A DNA stretch of 64,000 nucleotides from Dipylidium caninum (lineage: Eukaryota; Platyhelminthes; Cestoda; Cyclophyllidea; Dipylidiidae): the NCBI GenBank assembly GCA_017562135.1, contig QEYB01000266.1:744001-808000 (forward strand). The letters are read 5' to 3'. The first letter of the stretch is position 1; the number at the start of each line of letters is the position of its first letter. The translations under genes were made by a program, and so were the position numbers. The notes beneath the pieces were generated by a model, which saw nothing but the letters and a program-made list of their open reading frames with translations, was not told where the DNA came from and made no database searches. Shown piece by piece: positions 11,601 to 25,500 of this stretch.

Positions 11601-14600
11601 GACTGCTAAAGGAAATATTTTGGTGGATCATATTAGTCCCACGTGGGCGACTTCTCTGCGAAAAATGGCGTTGCGTCCGGTAAACACCGGATGATTGTGA
11701 AACAGTGGGAAACGCTTCTCTGAAATGTACACGTGTACTGTTTCCTAGTAAATAAAAAAAGGAGAGGAAACTTGAGTGGACTTACCTATTCTTGCTAATT
11801 AACTCGCTTTCTGGACGACTCGCGTGTCCGACGGTTCTGAACGAAGTCACAACAAGAGTGGACAGGAGGTCAAAAGAAGGAGAGAGGGAGGGAGAGCGGC
11901 GTAAACAAAGACAAGTTAAGTATCTCCTCCACACTCCAGTCAAAGAACGACGCATGGTTGAGGCCATTAATCAGCGGGCTGTGGGACAACTTCATTGCTC
12001 CTTTCGGATGTGTTCTCGATGATGCCAACCCCAAAGTAACATCCCGCAGGTGTTTAGACTCGCAAAAAGTGAGACTGCCACTTTGATTGCAAAATTTCAT
12101 CACATTTCGACTGAGGTCAAATTCGACGTCGATGTGGCATCGAAACCGCGCTCGAGCACGTCAACGCCCGCTTCGAGGGATGGGCAAGTCGAGCCACAAA
12201 CATCGCTACTGTCGAGAATGCTCTCGTCTCACCTGAAAGCGTGGCAACCAGGTTGCCATGTTCTGGAGAGTTTAGCGATGTTGAAAATAGCAGCTCCCCG
12301 TCTGGTGAGGTGGCCGTTGCCTCGCAGTGCACGAATGTGTGATGATGCGACTAGAGGAAGAACAGGTCAGTTGGAGGGCAATGTGGGGATGTAGGATTAA
12401 CCAAAGGCTCCGGAGCTGTGGACAAATCCCTGCCTCTCGTCACGCCACGGCGTCTAAACATCGGTTAACATGGGAGGGCGCCATGAGGGGAGTTTTACTC
12501 TTCTAATTCCCCTCTGGCGCTCTCTTTGTCCTCACCTTCCTTCCACCGTTCTCTCATCTTCGCAGCGCCGCTCGCTTTGGTCGAGAGGGGTTTGACACCA
12601 CTTTCAGCTATTGGCGGTAGACTAAGACGTTCGGAGGCGGCTGGTTTAGATGCATCTTAGACGGCAGTGGAAAATGCCTCCGCTTTTTTAAACACTTGAC
12701 TCCCGTTCTCGGGAATTAAAATTACTTTGTGTAGACTAAGTGGAGCTCTCGGGGCTGTGGCGTCGGAGATAACTTAAAATACGATGAGAGCACATCTTGG
12801 CGGCTGAGCATCGCTTCTCTTCTGCACGATGGGATGACCGCCATCCTCTCTCGCAGACTGGAGCGAGGCGTCTCTCGAGCCCCGCCGAGGCAGCCGAGAG
12901 CCCCCGGAGCCGGGAGGTGGCGGTCGCTGGAAGCACCTGTCGGGCAGCCTGTCTAGTGCGAGCTGCGACCAATCTGGGCGATTTCCAGCCCCTAGGGAAA
13001 GGCTTCTTCCTTGGTACAACTCCAAGACGAAGACTTTTGATTTCGAACCGATCAAACGCCGAGCTGCGTTTCAAAGGAATGGGCGACTTCAGAAAGCAGT
13101 GCGTTACTTCACCAGGGAAAACGCAAAAAACCTTGCCCGCCTCTCAGGGAAATGCCTTTGGGAGTTGAGGACTTGTGTCTCCTCCATTAAGCCTCGTCTC
13201 AGTGTGGGTGAGAACACAAAAACTTGCACGAATTGCAGTTGAAACTGAAAATTCCCCAAACAATAATGTGTGTCACCTCTGAAACCATGCTAAACTAATT
13301 AGGCAGTGTAAGTTTCTCCGGAGACTGCTTTGTGCACATGCGAATTCTCTTTCTGCAAAAATGCTTTCCCCGTCACCGTGATTAAATGCCTTTCAGAGGG
13401 AAAGACGATGGCATTAGAGAAGTGGCCGACAAACACTACGCAGCTATTTGATGTAGAACGGTGGTTTGGGGGCTAATAATTTTGCCTAGCCAAGTGCATA
13501 TGAGGGAGGTGGAAACCAATCTCTCCCCCGCTCCCAGACCTCTGCCGTGTCAGACGCCGTCTCTTCCAAAAAAACCGCTGCTACTGTGCTCAGATCCGCC
13601 GAATTTGACTTCATTTGGCACCGAGTGACGGGGCAGACGGTCTAAAGGGCGGAGGAGCAAAGGCTCCCGCGCTGACTTGACATCATCCCAGTCAAATATG
13701 TGGCTCAACGCCGTGCGGCTGCCTGACAGAAGTCGAAGAACACCTCACATGTTTGTGCTGTAGTCCTCAGATCGGAAAAAGTGGGGTGTCATTCCGAAAA
13801 GCATCAGATTTGCCGCAAATGACTTGCCGTCGCGAGCGCAATGCTTTTGAAAATGAGGCCATGCGGCTTTTTATTTACCCCAAAGAGTTGGTTGACATGC
13901 AGTTGACATGCACTGCAAAGACAGGAGCGAACAGACTCACTCGCATACGCCAAGAGGTTTCACCTTATGCATGAACAAGTAGTCGTGCTGGCAAAGACAC
14001 TGGTAAGTTTTGCCTCTCCTCGTTCACACGCTAATGAGGTGATGAGGACAAACGGCTTCGAGTTCAGCTGGGGCTTTATGGCCTGATAAGCCTTCGCCCC
14101 GCCCCAGCCCGGCCCGGCCCCGCATCGCTTTGCGTCGACACCCGCCTGTCACCTCCCAATTTTCATGGCAATCGCGGACGTGGAGGTTTACGTCTAAGTG
14201 GCAAAAAAATGAAGTTAATTGGTTGTGATTTTTTCCACTACCTCCTCATAAATGGCAGAGGAAGACAAGTGAGCCCGCACTGAGTCCCTTTCCCTCTCCT
14301 ATTACCCTGAACGGAGTCCAGGCATTCGCTGTGGCAGAAAATGGCTTTGAAAATGTAAGTTCTTTTGTAGCATCTCTTGTCGGGCTTTGCGTGAGTCTCA
14401 TTTTTACTTGAAGATATTGTCTTTGGCTAAAAATAAAGACCCCTTCCACCAGCCTCTCTTTCACTGGGTTAATTTTCAGGCTCATGACGGGTTAACATGC
14501 TGCACGCACCTCACTCGTACGGGAAGTGGGGAGGGGCGGGGCGATGGAGGGACCACTGCCGCCGTTCGTCGCGGTGCGTGCCCGGACGCCTCGTACCCCG

Positions 14601-17600
14601 CTGTCCTCCGTCCGCCCTCGGCCGCATGGTTTGCGAGGCGTGTCTGTGGCCATTCATCCATTCTGCGCGCCACTAATCACTTTTCCTTCATTCTCCCACG
14701 GACATATGGGGACTTGTCGTCGGCCTTATTCACGACTGAATGGTACACTGCGGAAGTCTTGTGCGTCTGAATAAGAGGAATTCTTCCATGAAGTCTGCAC
14801 GAATTAGATTTGACGATTCTGGATAAAATTAGTACTCGAAAAGCCATTTTGCGTCTTATTTTCACCCATTTTTTCTACCAATTTAGTTGACTACGGCAGG
14901 CCTGAAGGAGAAAATGGCCGTAATTGCCATGTTTAGCCTGGGAGTGCGTCGCACGAACGGGAAACTGGCAACAAGCCCATCATCTCCATGCTCAGCCCCC
15001 ATAAACTGTGCTGCATTCCTTGTTATTACCACATTAAGCCTCACAGCTCTCCGTGGTCACAAATTAATAAGATGAAGCCGTCGTTGGCCGACTCGAGATC
15101 ACGGCAGAGAATGAAGAAATCCCCCGCCGCAGCGAGTTGATTTATACGCGACTAACCATTGTGTGTCGTCGCCCGGCGGGGACGGAGATGAGTGGGGCTG
15201 GGGATTGAGGAGACTGCGCGCCTAGCAGGCCGTGGGGCGGGCGGGTGTCGACGCCGCGTGGCCACGGCCGGTCTCTGTGAAATTATTGTCGTAACGCGAG
15301 GAAACGCGCAACATTTGGGATGGCGGCCCATCGTTCACCCGTTTGGATGGCCCCTCGTAAAGCCTGAACCACGCCAAAGTGTCATAATGAGAATGTGGAA
15401 AACCGTAACTGCATTTGACCAATGGAAGGTGGACGGTTAACATTCGCACCGTCGGTCAATCGGCAGTAAACGGTGTACTCATTTCTTAATTAATTTCCAC
15501 TAAACAGGAAATATTTCTCTTTTTTTTCGGGTTTGTGAGAAAATTTAGCAGGAGAGAATTATGCTCCCTGGTTAATTCGATTTGGGAAAGCACGCGACGG
15601 CAGGCAATGCAACGACTCGGGGCCTATTTTGCATGAGGCGATTTTTTGCAGAGCGGCCCAGGATGGCCGCCCTCCGAGCGCCCTCCGTCTCCGATTACGG
15701 GCCGTTGGCGCGCGCGTGTGCCGGGACAGGAGCATGCGGGAGACTGCAAGAATCTCGATTCCACTAAATAATTCTGGCAATCTGCTCGAGCGGCTGTGGG
15801 GCGGTGGGGGTGGAGCAGTCGGTCCGCTGAGATTTGCGGTAGGCCGAGGGAGGCTGGCAAATTTCTCGGCATTGTCCTTTTGCAGAACTACCAAACCTGT
15901 TAGGGAGGAGAGAAGAGCCGTTGAGAATGCAATTGGGATGTAAAGTCCGCCGACACCCTTTTTCGCCTCCTCACAGGCCGTGCAGAATGAGCTGCGCGTC
16001 TCCAGCGGCAGCCTCGCGCTTTCGTGCAGCTCATTTGCGAAACGTCGCTTCGTGTGCAGTCCACACGAGGGTGCGCTTTGCCCACGTCCACGTACCTCCC
16101 AGGAGGGGCTGAGGGTGGCTTGAACGGAAAACCCAAGCACCCTGCACTGGCGGACAGGGTGGTGTGATCCGAAGACTCCGAAGTGGTTGTGGGTTATGCA
16201 CGGGGTAAATTTAAGCCGCCCTGTGTACAATGAGGCATTTTCGGGAAAATCAGTCAGCCTCATGACTGAACCCAGTGGTAGCGCGAAAGTAGCAAGCGTC
16301 AGGTCACCTTTCCTTCTGGCAAGTCAAACGAAACACAGATGGTTCCGAGTGACCATGAACGAGTGGTGGGGGCACCCACAAACGGGGCAGACGCTATGTG
16401 ACGAGATCCCTTCCTCCTGCGGTCTTCAACTTTGGGTCATTACCCAAAAATATTCTTCACCGGGGGTACGAAATCGTTTTTATTTGAACTTAAACCAATT
16501 AGCAAAAGCCTTGACCATAGTTTGTGCTCTCATTTGCCCAACCGAAGCGTCGCCGTCTCAGCGACACGGGCAGTGGCCTCCATGGAAAACACACCGCATG
16601 TTATTTGTGGTTCGTGTAGATGTGCAAGTCGACTCTCTTGCCCTGTAATTAAGGTGTCCCTTTTAACTAGTGCAATGGAGTTTCTACTCCTGGTCCATCC
16701 GCTGCATTCAGCGCCGGCGGGAACGGAGACGCCGGAGTGAGGGGATTAATGGGTGCAGCAGCCCTCGGTTCGCTTCGTTCGAAACCGAACTGTCGTAGGC
16801 AGTGCGTGGTAGAGTCTACAGTTCATGTGCATCGAGGCCGCAGGGCCAAGGACATGGACGACGTGCCATGGCGGTTGGTTGCCTCTCGTGGCGGGGACGT
16901 CATTTTCAACTCGACACCTTTCAACAACTTTTCTATCACTGGGATTTTCTCACTTTCCATACGATCAAATGTGGCCAACTACCGGTGGGTCGAGACGCCG
17001 AGCAACTCGCTACAACAGAGTCGCAGGGGGGAGAGGGTGGAGGGGGTTTGCCTCTCCTCGTGGATGCGCACCACACCGTCCGTTTGTCGCCCATGTGATG
17101 GCCTTTTATCACCGATTCGCTTTGGACGGGGGCCCCGACACCTTCTTCTTCGCGGCGCCCCACAACAGGGTGAATAATGCAGCAGTGTCAGGCATTGGCG
17201 AATTCGCGTGAGCGGCAACGGCAGCGCAGCGAAGCCTCTTCGTCTACGGCAAGTTTGCATGATTTAGGGGTTGAGGCTTCACCTAAGCCAGTGGAAGCCA
17301 TGGTGAATTATTCATTGTCTATCGTCTCTGGCCAAGTTGCTCTGTTCCCAATGCCTTCAGCAGCCTATTTGAAGTTCCAATCAGAGAGGAATTTCTCGCG
17401 ACTCCCCGTTCTGGTTTCCCCTCTTTCCCACAGTTGTTCTCCTTTCCCAACTATGTCCGTTAGGCGGGTTTCGGGTGAAAGCGCCTCCAAATGGGAGTCG
17501 GCAAGGCAAATCTGACACGAGAATCTTCTCTCTTCCGTCGATGCAATCCCACTTTCCCATGTCCGCGAGAGAACATGCTATTCGGGCACCCTTTTCCACC

Positions 17601-19594
17601 GCAAAGACCAACCAGTACACCTAACTACAGAGAGCATACAAGCAGTCCAGGCCACGTATCTGGCAGTGGTGATTTGAAGTCCCTTTCACCCGAGTGCTGC
17701 CAACATGCCACCAGAGCCGTCGGCACAGTCGGGCATGAAGACAGGCTGACTACTCATTTTAGGGAATAAATGTCCTCCGAGCCGCAATGGTTTACTCCGG
17801 CTCTAATTTCAGCAAAAAGGCCAGAGTGGAGGTCAAGGGTATTTGCCTAGGATTTTTTAGGTTGACCTCGTCCACTGTCAAGTTTGTTGGGTTTCTCGAT
17901 TAACGCAAATGTTGCAGTGAAGTGACTTACTGTGGCCGTGGTTCAACTGCGCCTCTGCATCCCGCAAATCGGTTGATAATTTTAAAGTGCTCAGATACAA
18001 CTTCGTCTGTCTCTAAACCATCACTTCCCCACCATTTCAATCCCATTAGCAACAACGATGACATTCACCCCTCAGTGGTCTCCGAAATTTCGATACGGTG
18101 AAAGGAGAGAGCGAATGTCTTAAAGTAGGGTAGAAGGGAGTGGTGGAGAAGCTCTCGATTTATTAATTTGCTGTTGATGAAAGTGGGTTCCTTCTCGAAC
18201 GTGGAAGCCCCAACGTCCAAGAGAGTTTGACGAAGGCAGCTTCCGTCTTCTCCCATTCCTCCTCTCTCCTAAAGAAGGGCTCTGCTCGTGAGAGACGGAG
18301 AGAAGGCCTGCACCAGACTTCAGAATGGGTGGCGAGATAGGGAATAGCATTCGTATCCCCCAAAGGCCAAAGGGGATCAATTTTCCTGGCCACGAGTTTC
18401 CCAGTGCATGTACGACACACTGCCCAAATCAATCCCCCGTGAACACTTAGTCAGAATGCGTATCCTTGGCCGTCATTCACACCTCCGAAATGCTCCCGCT
18501 ACGAAACATTTTAGGTACATGGCAACCCACATTGTCTCGGGAGTGGGACTAAGTTAGTGAAGGGTGACGAACACTTTGGGTAGGGATAAGTCAGTACTGG
18601 TTGCACAACGCGACCGAATTCAAAACTGCGTGGGAAATTCCTTGCCTCGAACAAATGAAGTTGATAAGTAGCGCCAGTTAAAGATCAAAGAACGGGTATT
18701 TTTGCGTCCTGCGCTTGTGTTACTGTGCCACCAAACCGATGTCTGACATCACCGGTGAACGAAATACTACTGACAAGGGCCGTGCACAAGTGAGCAAAGC
18801 AGGCTGCGGCAGGCATGGAGAGCTCCGCATGACAGCCCAGTGGGCAGGAACGCGCACGTGCTGACCGTCGGGTCCGCACAAAACAGCCCGCGCCCCCATC
18901 CGCACTCGCAGTACCAAATCTGGACGCCTTCGCGGCGCCCGCCGATTACACTCGTCGTGTCCGACAACGAAAAACCCTGTACCCCATCATCCCGCGTGAT
19001 GATGACCTGACTCGAGCAATGACCCCAACGACACTCCACCTCGCCGAAGAAACAACTTTTACTACGATGCGTTTGCAATTCTAGCATCCCGTGCCGACGC
19101 CCGCGTACCCAACAAGTCACTCGACCGGGCATTAGGCGTCCCCTTAGCCCGAGAGTCTAACTGCCCAACTCGGAGTTGCACAATGGGGAAGTAGGAGGCG
19201 CTGACGACGGATTAAAACTCATTGTAAACACACTTTCGATGATTTTAAGTTAATAGACCGACTTTTGCTTCGTAACATTAGAAAGGCGTTTGCTTTCTGG
19301 GTTAGCTCTACTCATCCATTCGATACAAACGACAAAAAGCTCAGTTAACATCTTCATCTAACGAAACCTCATGAGATGCGCGAACTTCGACTTCCGAATG
19401 CCAAATCTATGACCGGAGTTTTTAGTCGAGACGTGATTGTTTCAAGGGTAAAAGGCATCAAGACGATACTGCAATAAGGCTAATCCACGCCTCCTTTACT
19501 TAGAGAGGAGGGAAATAGGAAGATTAAGAAAGGTAAACTGCAGAGAAGAAAAAAATTGGGTATCACACTCAGGGTTTCGAGGAGAACTCATTGG
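8681..19594. other. intergenic, no supportable gene
   Basis: This 10.9-kb stretch is largely GC-rich, with many short frames on both strands. The longest is a minus-strand frame at 15559-16263. None shows a recognisable domain, splice-phased neighbours or coding-like composition. No tRNA, TIR-bounded element or long tandem repeat was seen. It could hold regulatory sequence for the flanking genes or untranslated exons, but nothing specific can be claimed. Confidence 0.5.
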
Positions 19595-22500
19595 CTAGTC
19601 ATTGTGTTCCGTTTTATTGCGGCAAAGAGCAGTCTCGGGGAGCCGCTGTCTCGTCATTTGCCGCGCGGTTGAACCGGTGTTCATTGAAGTAGCCTCGCTC
19701 ACATCGTTCCATCCACCGCCGTCGTCATCAGCGTCCCATTTCGAGTTCCACCAATCATTTGACTCTAACTTTGATGCTGACTTCTTGGTCTCTAAAACCG
19801 GATGGGAGGGAGAGAAGTTTTTGAAAGTGTGGACAGAGAAATCCTCATCAACCAAAAAAGAGGAAAGAGAAACTTACTAGCTGTGGATGCAATTCTATCC
19901 CCACTGAAGCCGGCTCCCCATCCGTCGGTGTCGGTGCTCTCGTCAAGGTCCTTGACGCCTCTGTCCGCCTCACTGTGAAAGCAAAAGGCGTCAGTCATCA
20001 TCACGCCAATACGACAAACCGACATTGTAAAGTGGTGAATTATTAATTGGGCAGGCTAGGCAAAGATTTCAAGATACGGAATGTGCGGTAGGCATAAAAC
20101 GTTGATAGCACTGAGATTAGACAAGATGACATAATAGGAGCAGAAAAACAAATCCAGGACATATGTTGGCCGGGAGAAGGCACCGTTTGGCTCAACTTGG
20201 ATGGATTAGGAGGAAAGACTAATACTCGGCCGTTTTAATACAAACCCAAAAGTCTGGGCACAATTCATCCTTATTTCAGTTATGCCTCGGCCTTAAACAA
20301 GACGGCAAACGCACTTTCTGAGAGAGAAGGGCGAAAACATCAAGTGAATAAAGTGTGCACAGATGGAAAGAATTCCGAGGAATAGAACCTCAATTTCCTC
20401 CCAAACCAGTCCATGCGGCTGTGTACACCAATCACAGGACTTAACAAACGTTCTAAAGGTTTACTTGTCAGAGTTCTTAGTTTTCTGGGGCGATCCAAGT
20501 TAATTACGCATCAGCGTTGAAATCTTACTCATTAACTGTAGTAAGAACTGACAGACTGAAAGAATTCGCCCAAGTCCCTTCAGGTCCCATGAACAAAAGT
20601 CCAAACAGTTCTCGAGTTCATCATTTTGTCTAATTGGCGTCAGAAGTGGGAAACTTATCGTATCCAGCGAAAATTCGCCAGGGCTAATGAATCATCACAA
20701 CTCTTAGCTCAACTTTTCTGGCAAATTCATGGCTTTGGCCAAACACTGCCCGCGAGATTGTGGCAGGAATGAATACAGGACTGTGGACTGTAAAAAGGGG
20801 GCCAACACGAGGGTGGAGGACTTCCCACGCTTAAACCAATGGACCACATCGTATCGCAAGTCTTCTGCAAACACACCGATAGACTTCATTCCCCGGAAGC
20901 CTCAGTATGACTGACTGACCGATTGAGTGAGTGACTGGACCATGATGCGCGTTTTGACTATCAGTTGTGCCGTTTTAACCTGGATTTTTATCACAGTGAC
21001 CGACTAAACATATCTCCCGAGGAGATGCCAATCAGGAATTGCAATAGAGCAGTTTTACGGCGGGCGACGTTGGGGGGAAGTTAAGTTGAGGAGAATTGCA
21101 AAATGGGACCAAGCTGAAGCAAAATGACGAAGGAAGTAGAAAAAGGCTTTTTTTAGTGAGGAATAATGTGCGGGGAAGTTTGTAGAGGGTCTGCTAGTGA
21201 TTGTACAGTGCCAGCGCAAAACAGGCCGCGGATGGCCCTTTTGTCGCAAAAACTGTTGCGTAGCGAAAACAGGGAAGGGAAGGGGAGGAGTGAGTGAGTG
21301 AGTGAGGAGGCCAATCGGAAGGGAAACAAAATATGCACATTTTGTCATTCCGACGACTGCCCATTTTAATGTTATGGTCGTACGGATCTGCGTGATGATG
21401 GAAGGAGGTGAGATTGGTGTAATGGACAGCACGAAACAGGACTACCCGTTGAAACGTCGGCTTGCATCTCCAACAGTGGACAATGGGGTACAAATGAAAC
21501 ACACAGTGCCCTCCAAGTCCGCGGAATGTTTGTTAGAACCCTCTCTTTCGTGACGGCGATTCGTTACATTTACTGAGCGTGAGGTGTTCAAACCGACTTC
21601 CTTCCACTGTGGTTTGATAAGGGACTGCATGGGGTAGTTGCACGCATGAAGCCGACATGGCAGGTGCCTCCACTTTTATCGTTTTTGGGGCGCGGTTTGT
21701 CAAGGCGTGGTTCTCTACCATCGAGGTGGGGTGAAGAAGATAAGTAAGTCTACTTTTAAACGAAGAATAAATGGCTTCCTCAATGTCAAACGCAGATATA
21801 AACGCCATAATAGTATTATGACAGATAAATTACGGGCATTGCACAAGTGATTAAGTATAAGCGAAAAGAGAACATTCATTTTCAACAGGAGCACTGGTTG
21901 CATGACAAAAACAAAGTGGATCAACATATAATTCACGAGACTGTCACGAAACAGGCGACAGATGGGACAGAGGCGTTTGTCCAAATGTTTACAAAACTCT
22001 TCAACGCAAAGGGGTCACTTCGCCGTAGTCACATGGGGTGACCGGGGACGTGGGAGGCGCGCGAGAACATAGATGTCGGCGATTTCCCCGACGGCGGAAC
22101 ATCAAAGGTGGTGAGCAAGCAGGCGAGTGAGTTAGTGAGAGAGTTAGCGAATGAGTGGGCGGGCGGGCGGGCAAGTGCACGTGTGCATGTGCAGTTAAAA
22201 TCGCTGCTACGGCAACCAATTTGAAGATCAAAGCCCATCCCCATATCTGAGCACGATTTATCCGTTACATGAATGAGCATAAACTTCCTCAACCCGGGGA
22301 TGTGCATTCTCGGCAAATCAACTTTGTAGCGGAAACGGGTGGTCTTCCACAACTCACCGGGCATTTACCTATCGCCCTTTAAACTTATTATTGCCATTCT
22401 ACTCCAGGAGGCGTAAAAGGCATTTGATTTGGTGGACTGACATTAAAACCGGCTCTATCTTTTCCGGTAAAAAGGAGTCCGTCTAAGACAAAAATTTTGT

Positions 22501-25500
22501 TTGAAAGTAATTTCAGTACCCACAGTCTTCTAATGGATGAAGTGTTAACGGGCGATTGGGAACACAGATTGCGTGATTCCCTTATTGTTCCAGGGTTTCT
22601 CGTGGAGCTAGAGCGAGGAGGGGACAAGAAGGTCACCAAACCGCAACTCAACTGAGGAAACAAAATAATTATAAGCCACCGTAACTTCACGCTCTGGGCG
22701 AACCTAATTAACTATGTTATTTAAAAAAAAAAGAAAATTACAAAAACAAAAGTTGAAGTTGTAGACAAGGGTGAAAATGGTCGAGAAACTTCTGGAGCTC
22801 GGTAAAGATCAGGAAAAGGAGAATCTGCTAGTTAAGCTAGACTTTTCTCCCGCCTTTTTTCCTCACCAAAGAACATGTATTTTGTATATTTAATGTGCGA
22901 ATGAAAATAGGTGCTTCAAGTAAACCCATGAATGATTGGACAAGAAGGAGCAGGTGCGGCCATTCAGAAGAGCATGATAGAATGACGTCAATTATTGCGA
23001 ATTAAGGATATTTCGAGTGGCACGGGATGGCAAAATGTCGCCACTGTCAGTCAGAAGGGAGGGGGGCGGGGTGGGGAGATCGAGGAAAGATGACGCCAAT
23101 GAGGGTAACAGGCAGCAGTGCTGTCGCTCACATGCGACGGCAGCCACGCGTGCACAACACATAGTGATGGGATGCCAGTTTACGCCAGCACAGAGGTAGA
23201 GGAAATTTGAAAATTATAGTGGAAGCGGTGAGTCTCAGATACCAGTAGAGCGATCGCACACGCACGAACACTTAATCGTCACATCTATTTAACTAAATCT
23301 TTAAATAGGGTGGCAAAGTTCCTTAAGTGCAAGTAAAAAATCAGGAGCGACATAGACATTAAGGGTCGTAAAATGAAAAATAAAAGGAACATATGTCTCA
23401 GAAGCACGTGGTTTCCCTGCGTAAGCTGCTAAATCGCGACCTAGTGTAACCGATCCACTTAATACCTTTGATGACGAGGAGTAGAGAAGAGAGTATGGCT
23501 TACGGAGAAAGAGAGCCGTAGGTGGTGAGCGAGGACTCGTTGGCGAAGGGGGACTGGGCGAAGGAACGGGGCTGGTGCTGAGAAGAACGCTCGGAGGAGC
23601 CGGCGGCCAACTGCGTATCGTCAGTCGATGCCTGCAAGTAGTTCTGCATCTGCAAGGCAGAGGTGAGGGTAAGACGAAGATACTTTCGGGGGGACAGAGG
23701 CTGATATACTCAAGAAGGAGCGATGGAAGCCAAGATAAAGAAGAGTGAATATGAAGAGCATTTTACCTTACTGGAGAGGTTTGAGACCCCATCCGAAAGG
23801 GTATCCATCAAGTGACTCTCTTTAATCTGAAAGGCAAGGGTTAAGTGACGACGACGATTTGCACAACGGTAGTACATTAAGCGGACAAACAACACAAGAA
23901 AGAAATTTAATCGCGGGAGGACAAACTTCACAAAGATACAGGAGGTAAATATGCGAATAATTTTGTGCAAATTGAGGTAAGAACTCTGAGAGGGAAGAAC
24001 GCAAAGAAAAACATGATCTTCCGCCCGGGCTCAGATATTAGCAAAGTTGCGCTGAGAGTTAAAAATGTAGAAAATTGGGGGATTTATGGAAACAATCACG
24101 GTATGGCAGAAATACATCATATGCAGTAAATATGAGAAGAAATTCACGCGAAGAGATCCAAAACCACAGCATTCCTATCAAAAGCATACAATAGGTTAAA
24201 AAATTGTTCACCTAATGTTCTCCACCACATTTAACTCGCCTACATCTACACGTAGTGCGTGCAAAATAAGATGATGAAAAGGGTTGAAGGCAAATTTACG
24301 CGCTAGAAGTCTCACCTTCGACTGGACGCTCTGTCCCAGCTGTTTGGTCTTCTCAGTCGCTGTGGCTGCCAGCTCGTTAGTCTTCTTCGCGGCCGCCGAG
24401 GCGAACATGCTGAAGGCGGACCAACCCTGTGACAAGGAGGGGTGAAAGAGTAACAAATTGTGAAAAAAATATGCTAGAAAGCTCGTGTTTTTTTTTCTTC
24501 TCAAACATATGTGAGAAGCTAATCGAGAATTCGCCATCATGTGGATCACGCAAGGGGATTTTAGCTAAACCTCTAATGAAAAGGAAATTCCATTGGATAA
24601 GGACCAGGACATCTTGTTTTGGCGCCAACTTTTTAATACGAGGAATAATATCGCAAAAATTTAAGTTAGCACAAGAGATTCCAGACAAAAAGCCAACGAA
24701 ATACCAGTAGTAAATGTCTGTGTGAGAAAAGCCGTGGGGGAGAAGCGTACCGGCAAACATTGTTACGGGGAAATGCCCGAGGCAACTATGCGCTCATAAT
24801 GAAAGCAAACATGACGAATTCTGTCCTTAGGCACAGTACACGATAAGAGATTGACCGTAAATACTAAATGGTTCAGTGATAAGGAATTAATAAACAAATG
24901 CTGGTAGCCTGTCTAAGAGACAGTTCAACTTGATCCGAGGTTCCCTAAATTTCGAAGGCCGAAAAAAGGCCACTGGCTATGCCGTCCTATAGCGCTTCGT
25001 ATCGCTTCGTCTCGGGAGCTCGTAGAGCCTCCAAGTGTCGACGACCGAAGGCCTTATGTTAACCTTTCATTCATAAATGGAGCCTTCAACATGAGGTCAT
25101 ACTTCCATCAGTATCCAGGATTTGATATCCACCCTGTCGCAGAGTGCTGGTTACGGGCTTTTAACTGATTTGAAATCGTTAGGATGAACACTAAGAGAAA
25201 TATGGTCATCTTTGGAAGATACCATCAAGATGGCGCACTACACTACACTCACGGGGTAGAATTCGCCCTCACCACATTGCAGAGTAATTATGATGTCCCA
25301 TTTCACACAAGTGGCCGAAAAGTTCGCGATTACTGAACCCCATTTAGAGTTTAACTTTTACAAGCACCCGCATACAATACTCACCGTCCGCCGCATTAAC
25401 GTACTCAACCGCAAAATGTGTCAGATTATAAGTTGTCCCACCATCTCCTCCACTTTCTGGGTTGCCGTAGCACTGCAGCATTAGCGTATCTGCATACTTT

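Noticed and set aside
15559..16263. 234-codon open frame on the minus strand
   Set aside because: GC-rich chance frame: overlapping frames are open on the other strand, there is no domain-like pattern and no splice-phased neighbour.
16775..16800. tRNA T-arm-like GTTCGAAAC
   Set aside because: No acceptor stem, D-arm or anticodon arm can be built around it.
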